DNA of 64,000 nt from Antricoccus suffuscus (GTDB lineage Bacteria > Actinomycetota > Actinomycetes > Mycobacteriales > Antricoccaceae). Within the stretch, counting starts at the first letter, position 1, and each line of letters opens with the position of its first letter. The stretch lies in assembly GCF_003003235.1 (NCBI RefSeq), contig NZ_PVUE01000008.1:62001-126000 (forward strand), given 5' to 3'. Below the pieces are notes generated by a model, which saw nothing but the letters and a program-made list of their open reading frames with translations, did not search any database and was not told the origin of the DNA. Positions 42,573 to 50,884 of this stretch are shown one piece after another. A program made the translations under genes and the position numbers.

Positions 42573-43262
42573 CTAGTCCAGGCCGATATGACGCTTGAGG
42601 TGCGCGACCAGTAGATCGCCGACGTGATTGATGTGCTTGCTCATCGCCTCGCGGGCGGCGTCGGCATCACGTGACCGAAATGCCTTAAAGATCGCCGCGT
42701 GGTCGTGCGCAGAAGCGTTGGCCCAGCCAGTGATCTCGCCGTACGACGAGAGCGGGACGTACTGCACCGTCGTACGCAGCAAGTTGGCCAGTCGAGCGGA
42801 ATCCGCTGCGTTATTGACCATGCGGTGCACCTCGTGGTTGAGCCGATCGACCTCGGCGAAGCGGCCCTTCTTGTGTTCGGCCTTGAGCTTGGCTTGGATC
42901 TCGTCGAGACGGTCCAGGTCATCGTCAGTGAGCAGCGTCGTAGCTCGCGCGGCTAGCTCTCCCGCGGCGAAGGCCTGCACGAGGAAGAGGTCTCGGATAT
43001 CGCGGGCGCTGAGGTGTACGACGCGAAACCCGCGCCGCGGCTCCCACTTGACCGACCCCTCGCTCGCCAGAACCATGAGGGCCTCACGGACTGGAGTCGG
43101 GCTGACACCGAGATCTGCCGCAAGCTGTTCGGTGCGGATATAGTCCGGCGACCGGTAGTCGCCGACCATGATGGCCTCTCGCACGCGCATAGCGACTTTC
43201 TCGCTGAGCTGGGCGTGTTTGGCGCCGCCGTTGAGGGGAGCGAGCTTCTTGCCGTTGGCCAT
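42573..43262 (-). CDS. GntR-family regulator, FadR subfamily
   Basis: 229 residues. The winged helix (KVAMRVREAIMVGDYRSPDY, then LAADLGVSPTPVREALMVLASEG) is followed by an all-helical FCD domain with VDRLNHEVHRMVNNAADS and SAHDHAAIFKAFRSRDADAA, including the aspartate/histidine metal-site pattern. FadR-type GntR proteins respond to organic acids or acyl-CoAs. The ATG at 43262 has GGAG upstream. It is convergent with, and abuts, the acyl-CoA dehydrogenase at 41415, its probable target. cobM lies 34 bp upstream on the same strand. Confidence 0.9.
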   Translation of the reverse strand: MANGKKLAPLNGGAKHAQLSEKVAMRVREAIMVGDYRSPDYIRTEQLAADLGVSPTPVREALMVLASEGSVKWEPRRGFRVVHLSARDIRDLFLVQAFAAGELAARATTLLTDDDLDRLDEIQAKLKAEHKKGRFAEVDRLNHEVHRMVNNAADSARLANLLRTTVQYVPLSSYGEITGWANASAHDHAAIFKAFRSRDADAAREAMSKHINHVGDLLVAHLKRHIGLD

Positions 43263-43296
43263 CAGGGTCTCCGTTGTTATGGGGATCCTCAATATT

Positions 43297-44049
43297 CTAT
43301 GGGGCCGGCCGGCCGCGGTCACGCTTCGAGTAGAGATGAGATTCGGCAAAGCTGACCGATTCGAGCGCGTGACCCACGAAGATCAGCGCCGCTTGGCGGA
43401 TTCCGGCCGCTTCGACGTGGTCGGCGATCGTCTCAAGTGTGCCGCGGAGTATCTGCTGGTCCGGCTGCTCGGCGTTCGCAACGACTATCGCGGGGCACCC
43501 TGCGCCGTACGGTCCAGCCAGCTCGGCCGCGAGGCGCCTGATATGCCGGATCGCCAGGTGCAGAGCCAAAGTAGCTCGCGATTGCGCCAGGTAGGCAAGC
43601 GATTCCGTCTCCGGCATCTTCGTTGAGTCGGCCTGCGCGCGGGTGAGGATGACGGTCTGCGCGACTTCCGGGACGGTGAGCTCGCGGCCGAGTAGCGCCG
43701 CCGCAGCGGCATACGCTGGTACGCCGGGAGTCACGTCCCACGGCACTCCCGCGGCATCCAGCCGCCGGGTTTGCTCGGCCAAGGCAGAGTAGAGCGATGG
43801 GTCGCCACTGCACAGTCGGGCAACGTCATGGCCGGCCGCGTGTCCCTGTACGGCGTGCGCGGTGATCTGGTCGAGGTTGAGGTGCTGAGTGTCGATCAGT
43901 GTCGCGCCAGGAGGGCAGTGCTCAAGTACGTCGTCGGTGACATAAGTGCCGGCATACAGGCATACCTGCGAAGCGCCGAGGAGCGCGGTGGCACGTAGCG
44001 TTAGTAGATCCGCGGCTCCGGGGCCGGCGCCGATGAAGTGGACTGTCAT
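43297..44049 (-). CDS. cobM: precorrin-4 C11-methyltransferase CobM
   Basis: 250 residues of the tetrapyrrole methylase family. It begins VHFIGAGPGAADLLTLRA and contains YAGTYVTDDVLEHCPPGA, ARLCSGDPSLYSALAEQ and TPGVPAYAAAAALLGREL, all diagnostic of CobM/CbiF. It methylates C11 of precorrin-4 with S-adenosylmethionine, giving precorrin-5. The ATG at 44049 overlaps the cobL stop by 4 bp (ATGA), so the two are coupled; a longer upstream frame lies inside cobL. No ribosome site is needed given the coupling. Confidence 0.95.
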   Translation of the reverse strand: MTVHFIGAGPGAADLLTLRATALLGASQVCLYAGTYVTDDVLEHCPPGATLIDTQHLNLDQITAHAVQGHAAGHDVARLCSGDPSLYSALAEQTRRLDAAGVPWDVTPGVPAYAAAAALLGRELTVPEVAQTVILTRAQADSTKMPETESLAYLAQSRATLALHLAIRHIRRLAAELAGPYGAGCPAIVVANAEQPDQQILRGTLETIADHVEAAGIRQAALIFVGHALESVSFAESHLYSKRDRGRPAP

Positions 44050-45347
44050 GAGTTTCGGGCCGGTCTCGTCGCGCTCCATTGGGTCACCGCGCGGGACGGG
44101 GCCCATCCGCTGAACGAGCCGATGGGTTGCAGGTATTCAACCGATACACGCACGAGTTCTCCACCGTACTTCGCCTGGGCCGCATGTAAAAGCGCCTCGG
44201 TCTGCACGGTGACGGCGTGTACGACGAGGCGCCCTCTTGCGCCGAGTGCCGACCAGCAGGCATCCAGTAGACCCTCGGCGGTCGCGCCGCCCCCGATGAA
44301 GATCGCCTGTGGCGTAGGCAAACCGACAAACGCGTCCGGCGCGTCGCCGGTGACGACATGGAGGTCCGGTACGCCGAGTCGGTCGGCGTTTCGGCGGATC
44401 GCGGCCGCACGGTCCGGGGACTTCTCGATCGCAATGGCCTGTGCACGCGCGTCGGCGCGCATCCATTCGATGGCAATCGATCCGGCGCCGGCACCGACGT
44501 CCCACAGTAGGTGGCCCGGCGACGGGGCGAGGTGTGCCAGTGCCGACGCACGGATTTCCCGCTTGGTGAGCTGCCCGTCATGCTCGTAAGCTGTGTCGGG
44601 TAGGCCCGCGATCGTTGGCAGCACGGCGATGTCGGGGTCGGCCTGGCACTCGCAGCACACGACGTTGAGCCGCGGAAACTCGGGTACGTCGCTGCCGGAC
44701 CACTGCCGCGCCGTACCTGACAGCGCCGATTCGGTGGGTCCGCCGAGGTTGCCTAGCACCGTCAGGGTCGTCGGCCCGTAGCCGGCGTCGGTCAGCAGGC
44801 GCGCGATCTCACGCGGGGTGGCCTCGTCGCTGGACAGTACGACGAGGCGCCGGCCGGGTGCCAGTGCGCGCAATACCAGCGATGTGCGTCGACCGACGAC
44901 CGTGATCACGTCGGAGGACTCCGCTGACCAGCCCAGCCGGGCTCGCGCCAGCGCGTCGGAGGAAACGGTGGGGATGATGCGGATATTGCCCGAACCGAAG
45001 ACCGAGATCAGCGTCGTGCCGATTCCGGAGCGCAGCGGGTCGCCGGAGGCCAATACGACGCGACGCTTGTGCTTGTGCTGGTCGAGCGTCTCGCGCAGCG
45101 CCGGGAGCAATGGCCGCGGCCACGCGACCAGCTCCTGACCATCGGTGGCGGTGATTGCCGCCAACTGCCGCGGGCTGCCGAAGATGACCTGGCCGTCGTG
45201 GATGATTTCGCGGACGTGCTCGCTGAGGCCCTCGATGCCGTCGGCGCCGATGCCGACGACCTGGATGAGGCCACCACGTTGCGTGCGGCCGGGATCGAAG
45301 GTCGATCGGGGCGTATCTGGCGTTGGTTCACGATCCGGCGTACTCAC
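44046..45347 (-). CDS. cobL: precorrin-6Y C5,15-methyltransferase (decarboxylating) CobL
   Basis: 433 residues: an N-terminal CbiE-like methylase (IQVVGIGADGIEGLSEHV, LASGDPLRSGIGTTL) and a C-terminal CbiT-like Rossmann methyltransferase (LTKREIRASALAHLAPSPGH, LWDVGAGAGSIAIEWMRADA). Together they methylate C5 and C15 and decarboxylate the C12 acetate side chain. The start is a GTG at 45347. It is divergent from the chlID operon, whose riboswitch leader starts about 50 bp away, and is coupled to cobM. Confidence 0.95.
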   Translation of the reverse strand: MSTPDREPTPDTPRSTFDPGRTQRGGLIQVVGIGADGIEGLSEHVREIIHDGQVIFGSPRQLAAITATDGQELVAWPRPLLPALRETLDQHKHKRRVVLASGDPLRSGIGTTLISVFGSGNIRIIPTVSSDALARARLGWSAESSDVITVVGRRTSLVLRALAPGRRLVVLSSDEATPREIARLLTDAGYGPTTLTVLGNLGGPTESALSGTARQWSGSDVPEFPRLNVVCCECQADPDIAVLPTIAGLPDTAYEHDGQLTKREIRASALAHLAPSPGHLLWDVGAGAGSIAIEWMRADARAQAIAIEKSPDRAAAIRRNADRLGVPDLHVVTGDAPDAFVGLPTPQAIFIGGGATAEGLLDACWSALGARGRLVVHAVTVQTEALLHAAQAKYGGELVRVSVEYLQPIGSFSGWAPSRAVTQWSATRPARNS

Positions 45348-45399
45348 ATCGCCAGACTAGCCGTAACCGCGCGAACCGGGTTGTGGGATGATCAGGGAG

Positions 45400-45560
45400 T
45401 TGACTAACGAGGAATACAGTGCGGCGCGCACGCTGGCCCGATGCCGGCTTCATACGCGCTAATTCTGCAGCGGTCCCGCCACTGTGACCGTCCGTCTCGC
45501 CGATTAATCCAGTCGGGGAGGGGATGGAAGCCAGAGCGTCGCCAGTCAGCCGGGCGCCAT
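45400..45560 (+). ncRNA. cobalamin riboswitch upstream of the chlID-cobO operon
   Basis: The leader holds GAGGAATACAGTGCGG, a long extra arm (about 45425-45460), then AATTCTGCAGCGGTCCCGCC and ACTGTGACC with the B12 box at 45478-45484, then GGAAGCCAGAGCG at about 45526-45538. These are the cobalamin riboswitch elements in order, with an expanded internal helix. The start codon of the chelatase gene is 65 bp downstream. Ends are estimates. Confidence 0.9.
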
Positions 45561-45624
45561 CCGGTGCCAAATTTTCCGTTGCATGATGCGGGCGTGGATA
45601 CCCGCAGGCTGGAGTAGTGCACAC

Positions 45625-47751
45625 GTGCGAACGTTTCCGTTTTCGGCCGTCGTCGGGTCCGACGACATGGCTCTCGCGCTCATCCTCACCGCCGTCTCGC
45701 CCGAGGTTGGCGGCGTTTTGGTGCGGGGTGAGAAGGGTACGGCAAAATCGACCATGGTCCGCGCCCTCGCCTCGGTTCTGCCCGAACAGACCGTCGTCAT
45801 GGGGTGCCGATTCGGTTGCGACCCCGATGACCCGGACCCCAGTTGCCCAGATGGCCCGCACGCCGGGGCCCGCGCGCACACCCGGTCTGCCCGGCTCGTG
45901 GAGCTACCGGTCGGTGCCACCGAGGATCGGGTGATCGGCTCGCTGGACCTGCAGCGTGCGCTCGGCGAAGGAGTCACGGCGTACGAGCCGGGACTGTTGG
46001 CGGCGGCACACCGCGGCCTGCTGTACGTCGACGAGGTCAACCTGTTGCACGACCATCTTGTGGACCTGTTGTTGGATGCGGCGGCCATGGGCCGTTCGAC
46101 CGTCGAACGTGAAGGGGTCTCGGTGTCGCACGGTGCGAAGTTTGTGCTCGTCGGGACGATGAACCCTGAAGAAGGCGAGCTGCGGCCGCAACTGCTTGAC
46201 CGGTTTGGCCTGACCGTAGAGATCAAGGCGCCGCGCGATCCGAAGCTGCGCACCGAGGTAGTACGGCGCCGGCTTGCCTTCGACGGCAACCCCAACTCGT
46301 TTGCCGCAAAATACGATGATCAGGAGGAGACGCTGCGTAAGCGCATCAGCGATGCGCAGCTGCGGTTGCCCACGGTCGAACTCGGCAACGAGGCGCTGGA
46401 AAAGATTGCCGAAGTGTGCGCGGCCTTCGACGTCGACGGGATGCGCGCGGACATCGTGACTGCACGTGCGGCGGTCGCGCACGCTGCGTGGAACGGCCGC
46501 ACGAGCGTCGACAAGGCGGACATCCGGGCCGCGGCCAGGCTCGCTCTGCCACACCGCCGCCGCCGCAATCCCTTTGACGCTCCGGGTCTGGACGAGGATC
46601 TGCTTGACCAGATCCTTGAAGACCAGCCCGAACCTGAGCCGCCAAATGATCCGGACGACCGTGGTTCCGACGACAGCTCTCCCGACGACCAGAGCCTCGA
46701 TGGTTCGCAGTCTCAGTCGCAGTCGCAACAGGATTCCGGCCAGCCAGACTCTGCTCCTCGCAACCAGTCGGCCCCGCAGCCGCGGGACCACGGACCGGCC
46801 GATACTCCGGCAGATGCGTCCGACGAGTCGCCGTCCGACGGACCCGCGCCAGGCCTGCACGTGGCCGGCGTACAGGAGCCTTACCGCACCAAGTTCTTCG
46901 CCGCGTCTGGAATTGGCGGCGGCGAAGCCGGTAGGCGGTCGCGGGCGATCACCTCGATCGGCCGGACGGTTGGCGCCGCACCGGGCGGCGAGACCAGCGG
47001 CGGTGTCCACCTTCCGGCGACGATCCGCGCCGCGGCGCCGCATCAGGTAGCGCGCGGGCGTACTGCGCGGTCGGGTTCGACGTCGCGCCGCGAGTACGAC
47101 GGCCCCGAGGCGCTGCGCATCCAGGCCTCCGACGTACGCCGGTCCATCACAGAAGGTCGCGAGTCGAATCTGGTGTTGTTCTGCGTAGACGCATCCGGAT
47201 CGATGGCCGCCCGCAAACGCATGGAGAGCGTGAAAACCGCCGTGCTGTCACTTCTACTTGATGCCTATCAGCGCCGCGACAAGGTCGGCCTGGTGACGTT
47301 CCGTGGTCGTGAGGCGGTGCTAGCACTACCGCCGACGTCGTCGGTGGATACCGCCGCGCGCCGGCTCGAAGAGTTGCCGACCGGTGGTCGCACACCACTG
47401 GCCGAGGGGCTGATGATGGCCGAACGCACGCTGCGCCTGGAGCGTTTGCGTGACCCGAAGCGACGCGCGCTGCTGATTGTGGTCACCGACGGGCGCGCTA
47501 CCGCTGGCGCCGATGCGCTCGCCTACTCACGCCGAGCAGCGGAATACCTCGCTGCCACTGGTGTCGACGCGATCGTGGTGGACTGCGAGACCGGCCGGTT
47601 CCGGATGGGTCTAGCCGGCTCGCTGGCGCAGTCACTGGACGCGCAGTACGTCGCCCTCGACGAGGTGGGCGCGTCACAGCTCGTCTCGGTCGCCGGCGGA
47701 AAGTCCTTGCACTCCGAGGACACGGGCCAGACTCCGGGACGGGCCGCCTGA
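45625..47751 (+). CDS. ChlI-ChlD-type AAA+/VWA chelatase subunit (probable CobN partner)
   Basis: 708 residues. The N-terminal AAA+ part starts FPFSAVVGSDDMALALIL with Walker A in VRGEKGTAKST and Walker B in GLLYVDEVNLL, and TMNPEEGELRPQLLDRFGL. A disordered linker (about 355-430) rich in Asp, Pro, Ser and Gln includes an SQSQSQSQQ run. The C-terminal VWA domain has the MIDAS motif VDASGSMAARK. In actinobacteria this gene precedes cobO and cobB, and it probably replaces CobS/CobT in the cobaltochelatase with CobN. GTG at 45625 fits the family start and a GGAG site; ATG at 45583 is an alternative. Confidence 0.9.
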   Translation: MRTFPFSAVVGSDDMALALILTAVSPEVGGVLVRGEKGTAKSTMVRALASVLPEQTVVMGCRFGCDPDDPDPSCPDGPHAGARAHTRSARLVELPVGATEDRVIGSLDLQRALGEGVTAYEPGLLAAAHRGLLYVDEVNLLHDHLVDLLLDAAAMGRSTVEREGVSVSHGAKFVLVGTMNPEEGELRPQLLDRFGLTVEIKAPRDPKLRTEVVRRRLAFDGNPNSFAAKYDDQEETLRKRISDAQLRLPTVELGNEALEKIAEVCAAFDVDGMRADIVTARAAVAHAAWNGRTSVDKADIRAAARLALPHRRRRNPFDAPGLDEDLLDQILEDQPEPEPPNDPDDRGSDDSSPDDQSLDGSQSQSQSQQDSGQPDSAPRNQSAPQPRDHGPADTPADASDESPSDGPAPGLHVAGVQEPYRTKFFAASGIGGGEAGRRSRAITSIGRTVGAAPGGETSGGVHLPATIRAAAPHQVARGRTARSGSTSRREYDGPEALRIQASDVRRSITEGRESNLVLFCVDASGSMAARKRMESVKTAVLSLLLDAYQRRDKVGLVTFRGREAVLALPPTSSVDTAARRLEELPTGGRTPLAEGLMMAERTLRLERLRDPKRRALLIVVTDGRATAGADALAYSRRAAEYLAATGVDAIVVDCETGRFRMGLAGSLAQSLDAQYVALDEVGASQLVSVAGGKSLHSEDTGQTPGRAA

Positions 47752-48365
47752 TGCCAAAGGGAGAGATCGCCGTCACGCCGAACGATGGACTGAGCACCCG
47801 GCAGCGGCGCAACAGACCGCTGATCATGGTGCACACTGGCGATGGCAAGGGTAAGTCGACGGCTGCATTCGGGATGGCGCTGCGCGCCTGGAACCAGGGC
47901 TGGTCGGTTGGCGTATTTCAGTTCGTGAAGTCTGCCAAGTGGCGGATCGGTGAGCAGACCGCGCTGGAGACTCTCGCTGAGCTACACGCGAAAGACGGCG
48001 TCGGCGGGCCGATCGAGTGGCACAAGATGGGATCGGGCTGGTCCTGGTCTCGCCGGCAAGGCAGTGCCGAGGACCACGCCGCCGAGGCCGCCGAGGGCTG
48101 GCAGGAGATCAAGCGCCGGCTCGCGGCCGACACGCATCGTCTCTACGTGCTCGACGAGTTCACATATCCCATCAACTGGGGCTGGGTAGATATCGATGAC
48201 GTCGTACAGACGCTTCGTGATCGCCCCGGCAACCAGCACGTGGTGATCACCGGGCGTCGGGCGGACCCCAAACTGCTCGAGGTCGCCAATCTCGTGACCG
48301 AGATGACGAAGGTGAAACACCCGATGGATGAGGGACAGAAGGGCCAGCGCGGCATCGAATGGTGA
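47751..48365 (+). CDS. cobO: cob(I)yrinic acid a,c-diamide adenosyltransferase CobO
   Basis: 204 residues. The P-loop is VHTGDGKGKSTAAFGMAL, followed by VGVFQFVKSAKWRIGE and YVLDEFTYPINWGWVDI, the CobA/CobO (BtuR) signatures. It transfers the adenosyl group from ATP to Co(I) of the corrin. The ATG overlaps the chelatase stop by one base, and the stop overlaps the cobB-cobC start by 7 bp, so the genes are tightly coupled. It requires prior reduction of Co(II), for which no dedicated CobR gene lies in this operon. Confidence 0.95.
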   Translation: MPKGEIAVTPNDGLSTRQRRNRPLIMVHTGDGKGKSTAAFGMALRAWNQGWSVGVFQFVKSAKWRIGEQTALETLAELHAKDGVGGPIEWHKMGSGWSWSRRQGSAEDHAAEAAEGWQEIKRRLAADTHRLYVLDEFTYPINWGWVDIDDVVQTLRDRPGNQHVVITGRRADPKLLEVANLVTEMTKVKHPMDEGQKGQRGIEW

Positions 48366-50884
48366 GCACATTGCCGCGGGTCGTGATCGCCGCGCCCGCA
48401 TCCGGGCACGGCAAGACGACCGTCGCTACCGGACTGATGGCGGCGCTACGCCGCAACGGCCGCACCGTCGCGCCCTTCAAGATCGGGCCGGACTATATCG
48501 ATCCCGGTTATCACGCGCTCGCAACCGGCGTACCCGGGCGCAACCTCGATCCGCACCTGACCAGCCCCGAGCAGCTCGTACCACTGCTGCTGCACGGGGC
48601 GGCGACGCCGCGACGGGCCGATATCGCCGTCATAGAAGGTGTTATGGGCCTCTACGATGGTTCGATCGGCGGGGACGGATTCGCATCCACGGCGCACGTT
48701 GCCGACCTTATCGGGGCCCCCGTCATACTCGTGGTCGACATTTCGGCTGCGTCCCGATCTGTCGCCGCGACCGTGCACGGGATGGCGACCTTCGACCCAA
48801 GAGTGCATATCGCCGGCGTCATCCTCAACAAGTCCGGTTCGGCCCGACACTCTGGTGAAGTCATTGAGGCGATGGCGCAGACCGGCATCCCAGTGCTCGG
48901 TGTGCTTAATCGCGACGACGGGATTTCCGCGCCATCCCGGCACCTCGGTCTCGTGCCGGCCGCCGAGCGTGACGAGGCCGCAGCCTCCATCGACCGACTT
49001 GCCGCACAGATCGCCGCGAACCTCGACGTCGACGAGATTGCCCGGATCGCTGCTAATGCAGCAGACCTCGCCGGGAAACCCTGGTCTCCCGCGTCAGTGG
49101 TATCGCCACCGTCGGACCTTCGTCCGATTGTCGCCGTGGCTGGCGGTCGTGCGTTTACCTTTCGGTACGCCGAAGCCGAAGAGTTGCTCGTGGCCGCGGG
49201 CTGCGAACCAGTGATCTTCGATCCGACGCGCGATACGTCGTTGCCGGAGGGGACCGCGGGGATCTACCTCGGCGGCGGATTTCCGGAGATTCATGCCGCG
49301 GCGCTGAGCGCCAACTTGCCACTGCGGCAGGCCATCGCCGCGGCGGTTGCGGCCGGTACTCCGACGGTGGCCGAGTGCGCGGGCCTGCTCTACCTGTGCC
49401 GCGAGGTCGACGGTTCGCCGATGAGCGGCGCGCTCGACGCGGCCGGGTCGATGACTCCGCGGCTTACCCTTTCCTATCGCACCGCCATTGCCGCTCAGGA
49501 CACATTGGTCGCGCGCGCTGGCGAGCGAGTCTCCGGGCACGAGTTCCACCGCACACAGGTCGATCCGCCGATGGCCGACGGCCGTAGCGCGTGGCTGTTG
49601 GACGGCGCGCCGGCCGGATTCAGCACGGACCCGGCAGGTACCGGTACACCGACATTGCATGCGTCGTACTTACATACCCACTGGGCCGGACATCCGCGGA
49701 TGGCGCAGCGATTCGCCGATGCGATGCACAGGTTTGCCGCGACGTCGCCGGCTACTACGTCGCAGGAGTCCGTGCCGTCGACGGCCGTGTCACCGGCGCC
49801 CGCGGTCGTCGAACCGGATGCGGTTGACCTGCACCACCACGGCGATCAGGAAATCGGAGAGGGGCTGGTCGACTTTGCGGTCAACGTGCGATTGGATGCG
49901 CCGCCGGACTGGCTCGCGCAGGTAGTCAACAGCGCTACGGCGTCACTGGCGGCCTACCCGCGCGCGAGCGCGGCGAGCGAAGCGCTCGCCCAACGACACT
50001 GCCGGCATCTGTCCGAGGTGCTGCCTACTTCTGGTGGGGCAGAGGCATTCACGCTTCTGGCGCGCGCCCTGCCACGGCACCAGGCGGTCGTCGTACACCC
50101 GCAGTTCACCGAGCCTGAGACAGCGCTACGGGCGGCCGGCCACGAAGTGACCCGTGTCCTGCTTTCCGCTAACGACGGGTTCGCCCTTCGACCGGGCCTC
50201 ATCCCCGATGATGCGTCTTCGGTCTTCATCGGCAATCCAACCAATCCGACCGGCACCTTGCACCGCGCGGACCTACTGCGCGCGATAGCCCGGCCGGGCC
50301 GGACCGTGGTCGTCGACGAGGCATTCATGGATGCCGTACCAGGTGAGCAGCAATCGCTAGTGCAGCGGTCGATGCCCGGCCTGGTCGTGATCCGGTCACT
50401 GACGAAGACCTGGGGGATCGCGGGACTGCGCGCCGGTTACGCCGTCGGCGATGCCGCGGTCATCTCCTTGATGGCGGCGCAGCAGCCGACCTGGTCGGTC
50501 TCTACTCCCGCCCTCGAGGCCATCGTGGCGTGCAGCGAACCGCGCGCAGTGGACGCCGCTGAGTCGGCGGCCGCCCTGAACGTCCGCAACAGGCAGATCC
50601 TCGTCGACGGACTCACCGAGCTCGGCATTGCCGTCGCCGGCAACCCGCAAACGCCTTTCGTGCTCGCCGACGCCTCAGCTGTGAAGCCAGTCCGCGCCGC
50701 GGAGGGTTGGCTGCGCCGCGAGCTGCGCGATGCGGGTTTTGCGGTACGTCGGTGCGATACCTTCCCCGGGCTGCACGCAGACTGGGTGCGAATCGCCGTC
50801 CGGGCCCCGGCGCTCAGCCGCCGACTACTTCACGCCGTCGCGGCGCAGACTGGCCGCGCCCACTACCTGCAGGGAGCCAGCTAG
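48359..50884 (+). CDS. cobB: CobB-CobC fusion: cobyrinic acid a,c-diamide synthase / threonine-phosphate decarboxylase
   Basis: 841 residues. The first about 460 form CobB: IAAPASGHGKTTVATGLM P-loop, FKIGPDYIDPGYH, IEGVMGLYDG, and a glutaminase-like domain with VAECAGLLYL and GHEFHRTQVD. After an Ala/Pro/Ser/Thr linker, the rest is a PLP-dependent CobC-type decarboxylase with FIGNPTNPTGTLHRADLL, the PLP lysine in SLTKTWGIAGLRAGY and ADWVRIAVR. CobB amidates the a and c carboxylates; CobC makes (R)-1-amino-2-propanol phosphate. One polypeptide joins an early ring step with nucleotide-loop linker supply. Confidence 0.93.
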   Translation: MVSTLPRVVIAAPASGHGKTTVATGLMAALRRNGRTVAPFKIGPDYIDPGYHALATGVPGRNLDPHLTSPEQLVPLLLHGAATPRRADIAVIEGVMGLYDGSIGGDGFASTAHVADLIGAPVILVVDISAASRSVAATVHGMATFDPRVHIAGVILNKSGSARHSGEVIEAMAQTGIPVLGVLNRDDGISAPSRHLGLVPAAERDEAAASIDRLAAQIAANLDVDEIARIAANAADLAGKPWSPASVVSPPSDLRPIVAVAGGRAFTFRYAEAEELLVAAGCEPVIFDPTRDTSLPEGTAGIYLGGGFPEIHAAALSANLPLRQAIAAAVAAGTPTVAECAGLLYLCREVDGSPMSGALDAAGSMTPRLTLSYRTAIAAQDTLVARAGERVSGHEFHRTQVDPPMADGRSAWLLDGAPAGFSTDPAGTGTPTLHASYLHTHWAGHPRMAQRFADAMHRFAATSPATTSQESVPSTAVSPAPAVVEPDAVDLHHHGDQEIGEGLVDFAVNVRLDAPPDWLAQVVNSATASLAAYPRASAASEALAQRHCRHLSEVLPTSGGAEAFTLLARALPRHQAVVVHPQFTEPETALRAAGHEVTRVLLSANDGFALRPGLIPDDASSVFIGNPTNPTGTLHRADLLRAIARPGRTVVVDEAFMDAVPGEQQSLVQRSMPGLVVIRSLTKTWGIAGLRAGYAVGDAAVISLMAAQQPTWSVSTPALEAIVACSEPRAVDAAESAAALNVRNRQILVDGLTELGIAVAGNPQTPFVLADASAVKPVRAAEGWLRRELRDAGFAVRRCDTFPGLHADWVRIAVRAPALSRRLLHAVAAQTGRAHYLQGAS

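Noticed and set aside
45904-47043. 379-residue antisense frame in the chelatase gene
   Set aside because: Shadow of the ChlI-ChlD coding sequence, including its linker.
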